Of a DNA stretch of 47,604 nt, positions 42,662 to 47,604 are shown one piece after another. Source of the DNA: an uncultured Alistipes sp. (GTDB taxonomy: Bacteria; Bacteroidota; Bacteroidia; Bacteroidales; Rikenellaceae); NCBI GenBank assembly GCA_900768015.1, contig CAAGBI010000021.1, positions 1 through 47,604 of the forward strand, read 5' to 3'. Positions within the stretch are counted from its first letter, which is position 1, and every line of letters starts with the position of its first letter. The translations under genes were made by a program, and so were the position numbers. Below the pieces are notes generated by a model, which worked only from the letters and a program-made list of their open reading frames with translations, was not told the origin of the DNA and ran no database searches.

Positions 42662-42764
42662 CTGTCATTCTGAGTGTAACGAAGAATCTCCTCGATAACA
42701 ATACGCTGCCAACATAGTCTCATGTCGGCTTTGAGGGGATGCTTCGCGTTGCTCAGCATGACAG
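42662..42764. repeat. Dispersed inverted repeat (CATTCTGAG...CTCAGCATGAC type)
   Basis: Left arm 42662-42693 and right arm 42733-42764 are imperfectly complementary (about 24 of 32 positions) around a 39-base spacer. The arm sequence (GTCATTCTGAG...GAAGAATCTC) resembles a palindromic repeat I recall from many unrelated bacterial genomes. It may be a non-autonomous mobile hairpin and could also end aspS transcription. Between it and element D (42765-42856) I see a small GC-rich inverted repeat (GGCGCTGAC/GTCAGCGCC, 42787-42813) that could act as a terminator. Confidence 0.75.
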
Positions 42765-42786
42765 TCTATAGCAAACAATTAGAAAT

Positions 42787-42813
42787 GGGCGCTGACTCTT
42801 TGGGGGTCAGCGC
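42787..42813. terminator. Possible aspS terminator
   Basis: GGCGCTGAC pairs with GTCAGCGCC around a short T/G-rich loop and is followed by TATTGTTAT. This is the most terminator-like hairpin after aspS, but the T-run is weak. Confidence 0.5.
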
Positions 42814-42856
42814 CTATTGTTATATGTGGGTGCTATTCTTTTGTTGCATTGTTTCT

Positions 42857-42998
42857 TTAGCGCCACACCCTAATTTGTTGTCAGAAGCCGTGAGATGTGG
42901 TGCCAAATGAAAGAGCCTCGGATGGGACATACTAAGCGTATTTCCCATTCGGGGCTCTAAGTTTGGTGCCGCAGATTGCGGCTTATCACAACAAATTA
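42857..42998 (+). repeat. Stop-codon-anchored palindromic element, copy D
   Basis: The flank TTAGCGCCACACCC (42857-42870) is followed by outer stem 42872-42881 with 42988-42997, the C-A-G / A-T-C loop and AAGCCG/CGGCTT. Second stem: 42899-42907 with 42962-42970, including T.G and G.T pairs. Central hairpin: 42912-42927 with 42943-42958 (16 bp, two G.T pairs), apex ATAC...GTAT. It is 142 bases long and 95 percent identical to copy E. It ends on the TAA stop (42996-42998) of the barrel gene. Confidence 0.9.
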
Positions 42999-43529
42999 AA
43001 AGTTGAAGGTGCAGATAACGCCTACATTCGCCAATCCGAGCTCGTTGAAGAAGGCATCGTTGTACTTGCCGTCATAAAGGATGCCTGGGCCAAAGGTGGG
43101 AGTCCAATCCACAGCAAGGGTTACGGGGACATTGTGGAAAGTGAAACCGAGGCGTGCCATGCCTGCAACACCTACATAGGCGTAGTGCTCGCGGCCACCA
43201 ACATTAACACCAGCACCAGCATCGAAGAACCAGAGACCTGCAGAGGGTGTCCAGTCCATCTCGAGGATGTGCCAGTTGTGAAGGAGTGTGAAGTCGGCCA
43301 TAACGCGGCCATCATGCACACTAAAGGTGTTTGCACTCTCGTTGATGGTGTGGACCACGGGGTTGTTCCACGATGCACCAAAGCGCGCCTCGATGTAGTC
43401 GTTGCCGTTGTACTTATACTGGCCCACAGCCTGGAAACCAGAGCCTACGCGACCACCGACAGACCAATCCTGCGCAAATGATGTAGATGCGAAGAGAATG
43501 GCAACAAATAGAAGTAATACTCTTTTCAT
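42996..43529 (-). CDS. Small outer-membrane beta-barrel protein, paralog 1
   Basis: This 177-residue protein has a signal peptide (MKRVLLLFVAILFASTSFAQ) and an eight-strand-like pattern of amphipathic beta segments. It ends with the aromatic strand NVGVICTFNF that outer-membrane barrels use for BAM insertion. It is a paralog of the next gene (43594-44073), sharing DWTPxAGxWFxxAGxG and the CT[FY]NF end. Its function is unknown; OmpW/OprF-like small barrels are the nearest analogy. The repeat element abuts the natural end of the protein without altering its C-terminus. Confidence 0.75.
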   Translation of the reverse strand: MKRVLLLFVAILFASTSFAQDWSVGGRVGSGFQAVGQYKYNGNDYIEARFGASWNNPVVHTINESANTFSVHDGRVMADFTLLHNWHILEMDWTPSAGLWFFDAGAGVNVGGREHYAYVGVAGMARLGFTFHNVPVTLAVDWTPTFGPGILYDGKYNDAFFNELGLANVGVICTFNF

Positions 43530-43556
43530 AGCTTTAATATTTTAGGGGGATTAAAA

Positions 43557-43579
43557 AAGGCCGCCTTTAAGACGGCCTT
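43557..43579 (-). terminator. Terminator of barrel paralog 2
   Basis: On the minus strand AAGGCCGTC/GGCGGCCTT forms a hairpin followed by TTTTTTAA, 15 bases after the stop at 43594. Paralog 1 downstream therefore depends on read-through or on a promoter in 43530-43556. Confidence 0.85.
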
Positions 43580-43593
43580 CAGAGTTTTGAACT

Positions 43594-44073
43594 TTAGAAG
43601 TTGTATGTGCAAGTGATACCCACGCCATAGAAACCGTGTGCCCAAGCATCATGCAAGAAGTAGATTGTAGGACGGTAGTCTACAGAGAGAGTAACGGGCT
43701 TGTTGAAGCGGATGCCGAATGCAACATCACCCAAAACGCCTACCTGCAAACCGATACGGTCAGCGCCCTCAGCGTTCTTATATCCCCAAGTACCTACTGC
43801 ACCACCGACACCTGCAGAGAGGAACCACTTACCTGCATTAGGAGTCCAATCCCACTCACAAAGATTCCAGTTGTATGATGCGTTAGCATGGAATGAGTTA
43901 CCGAAGCCGTAGAGACCACCGTTAACCTCGAGGTAGTTATCTGATGAGAAGTGACGCTCATACTGAACCTCTGCACCATAACCAACACGCAAACCAATCG
44001 AGTTCTTGTAATCCTGCGCGAATGCTGATGTAGCGAAGAATGCTACCACAGCCAAAAGTAAAAACTTCTTCAT
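43594..44073 (-). CDS. Small outer-membrane beta-barrel protein, paralog 2
   Basis: This 159-residue protein has a signal peptide (MKKFLLLAVVAFFATSAFAQ). Alternating aromatic/hydrophobic strands follow (GLRVGYGAEVQYERHF, YLEVNGGLYGFG, CEWDWTPNAGKWFLSAGVGG), with a C-terminal GVGITCTYNF. It is the tandem paralog of the gene at 42996-43529. Its function is unknown. The promoter is clear and a terminator follows, so it is a single-gene unit with likely strong expression. Confidence 0.75.
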   Translation of the reverse strand: MKKFLLLAVVAFFATSAFAQDYKNSIGLRVGYGAEVQYERHFSSDNYLEVNGGLYGFGNSFHANASYNWNLCEWDWTPNAGKWFLSAGVGGAVGTWGYKNAEGADRIGLQVGVLGDVAFGIRFNKPVTLSVDYRPTIYFLHDAWAHGFYGVGITCTYNF

Positions 44074-44112
44074 AATCGTAAATTTTAAGTTATAAAGTCT
44101 CTTTCTCGACTA

Positions 44113-44143
44113 CAAATATACCAATTTTATTTTTTCTTTCAAA
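44113..44143 (-). promoter_or_regulatory. Promoter of barrel paralog 2
   Basis: On the minus strand TTTG (44140-44143) and TATATTTG (44113-44120) with a 19-base spacer, about 40 bases before the ATG at 44073. Confidence 0.7.
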
Positions 44144-44224
44144 GACAAATCAACGAATACTTAAAATAAATAAGCATAAAAGCATATTGTTGCAGGATAC
44201 CTTATATATAAAATATGGAGGCGT

Positions 44225-45775
44225 TTACTTCGTAGTGAATGGCTCGAGCTCGATAAACTTCGCGCCATTGTTCATATCCACAACCTTGATACATGGGGTG
44301 TACGAAGTGCTATACTTTAGGCCATCCCACTTGTAGTCGTACTGCGACACGAGGAACTGACGCATGAAGTCGTGGCTGAGACCTGGCACGAGTGAGAGCA
44401 TGCACTCCTCGTAGCTATCGTAGCCCGCCATAGCATACTTGCCGTCCTTAATCTCCTGGAGGTTAGCGGTCTCCATCATCGCAACATAGCAGCACCACAC
44501 ATCATCACCGAAGATGCAGTCGAAGGTTATCTCGTTTGCGCCTACCTCCTTGATTGTCATATCTACATTACCTGTACCCTCAGCCTCGGCATTTGTGCGA
44601 ACTTGAACAACCTCAACGCCACCAAGGAGGCTATTCTCCTGACCCTCGCTGTAGTCCATCAATGCCGCAATGATGAGGTAGTCGGTCGAAGAGGTAACGC
44701 TCATCTGTAGACCTGGCACATACTCGCATATCTTGCCATCCTCCCAGTTGAAGGTGAGGGGGCCCTGAAGCATAAAGCCATATGTCACAACCCATGCACC
44801 GGGGTTAGACTGTGTCTGGTCATAGGTACGCTTGTCGACAACCGAGCAGCGCCAGTACTGATCTGCCTCGGCATTGATGCGGAAGCTGAAAGAGGTAGTA
44901 CCCACCTCCAATACCTCGATAAGCTCCTCCGAGCCATTGTCGTCACCCTCGGGAACCGATGCACCCGAGAGGATACCGTTGTAGTAGCCCTGGATGCTCT
45001 TCGATACACCCTCCTCCTCGTAGGTGAGCATCATGTAGATTGCGTAGTAGCCATTCACCACATCTACAGAGACATAGCCATCCGTAAAGTGGTAGCCCTC
45101 GCCATCGGCACTCTTACCCGCAGGGATATAACCCGATGTCTCGGGGTAGATGGTGTAAGGAGCATAGTTTGTTGCGAAGGTGTACTGACCATAGGGGAAG
45201 TACTGACTCATGGTCTCATCGAGGGTATAGAAGTCCAAGATGATGCGATCGCCATTGTCGCGCACGAAGGTAACATAGTAGTTGTAAGGCTCATACCAGC
45301 GGCCATCCTTGGTCTTGGTGATGACGATGTTCTCCACGCCCTCGATATCGGGGAGCTCGAAGTTGTCGTCGTTGTTACCTCCGCCATTGTCGTCATTACC
45401 ATTGTTACCGCCCTGGCCCTTTGTCTTCATTGTGAGAGTGTTAGACAACACCTCGCCCTTGGCGTTGCGTGCCGCAGCTACGACATAGTAGGTGGTGTTT
45501 GCCTTGAGGTTCTTCACCTCAACTACGCCACTTGCCTCGATTGCATTACCGCCGCTAAGGACCGCCTCAGCCGTGATGATGTCGCCATCGTAGAGCATAT
45601 AGGCGCACTCCGAGGCATCGGTAGCAGTAACAGCAAATGAGAGTGAGTTTTCGGTTGTTGCTACAGCCACAATCTCGATAGTTGGTGCGGTCGCCTTGTC
45701 GCTTGGCGTCTCACAACCAACGAGTGGAATTACCGCAACTATGGTTGCGATAAAGAGTCGAAATAGGTTTTTCAT
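44225..45775 (-). CDS. Surface lipoprotein with FN3-like repeats, unknown function
   Basis: I do not recognise a named family for this 516-residue protein. A lipoprotein signal peptide (MKNLFRLFIATIVAVIPLVGCET, Cys21) is followed by an FN3-like domain at about 30-115 (NTTYYVVAAARNAKGEV). A Gly/Asn/Asp-rich linker (GGNNGNDDNGGGNNDDN) lies at about 122-140. A beta-rich region (about 140-270) and two related domains follow, each with a W/YWRCSV- or VWCCYVAMME-like strand. These resemble segments of the 805-residue lipoprotein at 33580-35997. It is probably exposed on the outer membrane. Confidence 0.75.
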   Translation of the reverse strand: MKNLFRLFIATIVAVIPLVGCETPSDKATAPTIEIVAVATTENSLSFAVTATDASECAYMLYDGDIITAEAVLSGGNAIEASGVVEVKNLKANTTYYVVAAARNAKGEVLSNTLTMKTKGQGGNNGNDDNGGGNNDDNFELPDIEGVENIVITKTKDGRWYEPYNYYVTFVRDNGDRIILDFYTLDETMSQYFPYGQYTFATNYAPYTIYPETSGYIPAGKSADGEGYHFTDGYVSVDVVNGYYAIYMMLTYEEEGVSKSIQGYYNGILSGASVPEGDDNGSEELIEVLEVGTTSFSFRINAEADQYWRCSVVDKRTYDQTQSNPGAWVVTYGFMLQGPLTFNWEDGKICEYVPGLQMSVTSSTDYLIIAALMDYSEGQENSLLGGVEVVQVRTNAEAEGTGNVDMTIKEVGANEITFDCIFGDDVWCCYVAMMETANLQEIKDGKYAMAGYDSYEECMLSLVPGLSHDFMRQFLVSQYDYKWDGLKYSTSYTPCIKVVDMNNGAKFIELEPFTTK

Positions 45776-45811
45776 ATGTTAATAATTTTTGGTGAACACA
45801 CTTTAGTAGCA

Positions 45812-45819
45812 CAAAGATA
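45812..45819 (-). promoter_or_regulatory. -7 box of the FN3 lipoprotein gene
   Basis: TATCTTTG on the minus strand, 37 bases before the ATG at 45775. Element E lies 62 bases further upstream. Confidence 0.6.
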
Positions 45820-45880
45820 GCGATTTTTTCGTGATAAGCGCCATTACCGCTGTAAATTAATTATTAGAAGTGTACCGACA

Positions 45881-46022
45881 TTAGCGCCACAACTCAATTT
45901 GTTGTCAGAAGTCGTGATATGTGGTGCCAAATGAAAGAGCCGCGGATGGGACATACTATGCGTATTTCCCATTCGGGGCTCTAAGTTTGGTGCCGCAGAT
46001 TGCGGCTTATCACAACAAATTA
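45881..46022 (+). repeat. Stop-codon-anchored palindromic element, copy E
   Basis: The flank TTAGCGCCACAACTC is followed by outer stem 45896-45905 with 46012-46021 and the conserved C-A-G / A-T-C loop. It has the same length as copy D with 7 differences. One of them (C to T at 45912) turns a C-G pair of copy D into T.G, keeping pairing only on the + strand. Another makes a G.G mismatch in the central hairpin. It ends on the TAA stop (46020-46022) of def. Unlike the other copies, no + strand gene lies upstream of it. Confidence 0.9.
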
Positions 46023-46568
46023 CCTCTTGGTTTTGTATGCTGCACGATACGATCCACGCGCCATCTTCTGCAACTTGTTCTTTATGAGGTTGCGGCGAAG
46101 GGGGGCAAGGTGGTCGGTAAAGACCTTACCCTCGATGTGGTCATACTCATGCTGAATGACGCGCGCGGGCTTGCCTGTGAACTCCTCGTCGTGCTCCACG
46201 AAGTTCTCGTCGAGGTAACGCATGCGGATAGACACGGGGCGGCGCACATTCTCGTGGATGCCGGGGATAGAGAGGCAGCCCTCCTCGAAGAGCGATGTCT
46301 CCTCCGACTCCTCGTAAATCTCGGCGTTGATAAATACGCGCTTGAAGTCGGCGAGTGTTGGGTCATCCTCACCCCAAGGTGTGCAATCGACGATGAAGAG
46401 GCGGATGTTCTTGCCAATCTGTGGTGCTGCAAGACCCACGCCCTCAGCCTCGCCAAGGGTAATCCACATATCCTCGATAAGCTTCTTGAGCTCAGGGTAG
46501 TCGGGGGTGATGTCCTCAGACTCGTTACGCAAAATCTGCGAGCCGTATATTACGATTGGGTAAATCAT
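46020..46568 (-). CDS. def: Peptide deformylase
   Basis: This 182-residue metalloenzyme removes the formyl group from nascent N-termini. All three motifs are intact: GVGLAAPQIG (motif 1), EGCLSIPG (motif 2, metal-binding Cys) and HEYDHIEG (motif 3, HExxH with the catalytic Glu region). The length is typical. It is the last gene of glyS-ruvX-def, 21 bases after ruvX. The stop codon is the end of element E. Confidence 0.97.
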   Translation of the reverse strand: MIYPIVIYGSQILRNESEDITPDYPELKKLIEDMWITLGEAEGVGLAAPQIGKNIRLFIVDCTPWGEDDPTLADFKRVFINAEIYEESEETSLFEEGCLSIPGIHENVRRPVSIRMRYLDENFVEHDEEFTGKPARVIQHEYDHIEGKVFTDHLAPLRRNLIKNKLQKMARGSYRAAYKTKR

Positions 46569-46589
46569 ATTCTACTTTGTTTCAATATT

Positions 46590-47006
46590 TTACATTCCAA
46601 CTGATGCCATATAATCCTGCAGTATGATTGCCGCCGATACCTTATCCACAAGGCTCTTATCGCGGCGCGCCATCTTGCCTATGCCACTCTCGCGTATGGT
46701 GCGCTGTGCCAGTACCGAGGTGAAGCGCTCGTCGTAGGGCACGACCTTCTTATCGGGGTAGGCGTGACGCAGACGACCCATAAGCGGTTGTATGAAGCGC
46801 ATCGTCTCCGAGGGTTCACCATTCATCTGGCGTGGGTAGCCCACAACGATTGTCGATACCTCCTCCTTCTTGAAGTATTCGGCGAGGTAGCGCTCGAGCT
46901 GCTTTGTTTCGACAGTCTCGAGGGGCTGCGCGATGATGCCCAGCGGGTCGGTCACCGCCAAGCCTGTACGCTTCGTGCCGTAGTCTATGGCAATGAGTCT
47001 GGGCAT
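46590..47006 (-). CDS. ruvX: YqgF/RuvX-family RNase H-fold nuclease (putative pre-16S rRNA processing)
   Basis: This 138-residue protein has the RNase H-like fold. IAIDYGTKRTGLAVTDP at the N-terminus holds the first catalytic Asp, STIVVGYPRQMNGEPSE the second motif, and DERFTS plus the final Asp-containing KSLVDKVSAAIILQDYM complete it. YqgF is implicated in 16S rRNA maturation and was earlier annotated as a Holliday-junction resolvase. It is 3 bases after the glyS stop, so it is tightly coupled. Confidence 0.93.
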   Translation of the reverse strand: MPRLIAIDYGTKRTGLAVTDPLGIIAQPLETVETKQLERYLAEYFKKEEVSTIVVGYPRQMNGEPSETMRFIQPLMGRLRHAYPDKKVVPYDERFTSVLAQRTIRESGIGKMARRDKSLVDKVSAAIILQDYMASVGM

Positions 47007-47009
47007 CGC

Positions 47010-47604
47010 TTATGCCTTAATCTTTTTGAAGAGCTCGCGGAACGATACAGCCTTCTCTACCATTGCGCGCAAATCCTCAATCTTAACACGCTCCTGCTGC
47101 ATAGTGTCGCGGTGACGAACTGTTACCATGCCGTCGGTGAGGGTGTCGTGGTCTACGGTAACGCAGAAAGGTGTACCGATGGCATCCTGACGACGGTAGC
47201 GCTTACCGATAGAGTCCTTCTCGTCGTAAACGACGGTGTAGTCATACTTCAAATCGTCGATGATCTGGCGTGCAACCTCTGGGAGACCATCCTTCTTCAC
47301 CAAGGGCAACACAGCAACCTTTGTAGGAGCGAGGGCTGCAGGGATGCGCAATACTACGCGCTCCTCGCCATTCTCGAGCTTCTCCTCGGTGTAGGCTGCG
47401 GACATAATCTGCAAGAACATACGGTCAACACCGATTGATGTCTCAACAACATAGGGTACATAGCTCTCGCCACGCTCGGGGTCGAAGTACTGAATCTTCT
47501 TGCCTGAGAACTCCTGGTGACGACCGAGGTCGAAGTCGGTACGCGAGTGGATACCCTCCACCTCCTTGAAGCCGAAGGGGAAGTTGAACTCGATATCTGT
47601 TGCG
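47010..47604 (-). CDS. glyS: Glycyl-tRNA synthetase, single-chain type (3' part only)
   Basis: The gene runs off the right edge; only the C-terminal 197 or so residues are present, so the true start lies outside. Visible landmarks of class II GlyRS (alpha2 type) are the GIHSRTDFDLGRH segment, SYVPYVVETSIGVDRM and the C-terminal anticodon-binding domain. The anticodon domain starts at LAPTKVAVLPLVKKDGL and includes GTPFCVTVDHDTL and VTVRHRDTMQQERV. It heads the visible glyS-ruvX-def unit. Confidence 0.93.
   Translation of the reverse strand, partial: ATDIEFNFPFGFKEVEGIHSRTDFDLGRHQEFSGKKIQYFDPERGESYVPYVVETSIGVDRMFLQIMSAAYTEEKLENGEERVVLRIPAALAPTKVAVLPLVKKDGLPEVARQIIDDLKYDYTVVYDEKDSIGKRYRRQDAIGTPFCVTVDHDTLTDGMVTVRHRDTMQQERVKIEDLRAMVEKAVSFRELFKKIKA

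Noticed and set aside
42872..42997. Possible integron attC site
   Set aside because: The palindrome and same-strand orientation recall attC, but there is no GTTRRRY/RYYYAAC pair at the ends, and the neighbours are housekeeping genes rather than cassettes.
42963..43481. A + strand frame of 172 codons opposite the small barrel gene, starting inside element D
   Set aside because: The opposite strand encodes a convincing signal-peptide barrel with a paralog; the + frame has no domain or leader. The similar start in element E (LVPQIAAYHN) only reflects the repeat.

Overview
The window reads as chromosomal DNA of a gut-type Bacteroidales bacterium, most like Alistipes/Rikenellaceae. I infer this from gene content and signals and have not run a search. 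The signals are promoters of the TAnnTTTG (-7) / TTTG (-33) type, almost no Shine-Dalgarno sequences, many secreted lipoproteins with a Cys right after a short signal peptide, a BACON-domain protein, DUF3078-type and short aromatic-ending outer-membrane barrels, and both subunits of methylmalonyl-CoA mutase for the succinate/propionate route. I see no phage, insertion sequence, CRISPR array, tRNA or rRNA.

Layout: 37-4029 mutA-mutB. 4161-6071 acyl-CoA ligase. 6135-9053 secreted GH13 alpha-glucan hydrolase lipoprotein, divergent from 9384-10781, a seven-repeat propeller-like lipoprotein. 10853-12402 operon tdk-tsaC-thioesterase, with murA upstream (12475-13785). 14036-16694 AraC regulator, ung and alkaline phosphatase. 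16675-19767 minus-strand group of DUF3078 barrel, S41 protease and a small acidic membrane protein. 19899-22287 operon nfo, GH53 galactanase, mntP. 22509-29167 five-gene efflux operon tetR-tolC-mfp-rnd-PII-like. 29354-31387 glgB, divergent from a POT peptide transporter (31505-33430). 33580-35997 BACON lipoprotein. 36246-37841 GH20 hexosaminidase. 37984-38574 HdeD-like membrane protein, then the RNase P RNA (38632-38983). 39221-40171 TPR protein. 40293-42610 divergent tadA/aspS. 42996-45775 two paralogous small barrels and a lipoprotein. 46020-47604 operon glyS(partial)-ruvX-def.

The most striking unexplained structure is a family of five dispersed, about 140-160 bp, imperfectly palindromic elements (22365-22511, 36106-36248, 39092-39223, 42857-42998, 45881-46022). 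Each ends exactly on the TAA stop codon of a minus-strand gene. All five have the same orientation. They share a two-mismatch internal loop (Y.C and G.A) in the outer stem and show compensatory base-pair changes. Non-Watson-Crick pairs in the stems are G.T on the + strand rather than A.C, which suggests that the folded molecule (RNA or single-stranded DNA) is the + strand, antisense to the gene it abuts. I do not recognise this family. It could be a structured non-coding RNA/terminator class or a non-autonomous mobile palindrome that targets stop codons.

Several starts were moved inward because a -7 promoter box overlaps or lies just before the longest possible start, or because the longest start is TTG/GTG with a better ATG inside (glgB, nfo, phoA, murA, AraC, tetR, the GH13 lipoprotein, HdeD and the PII-like gene).
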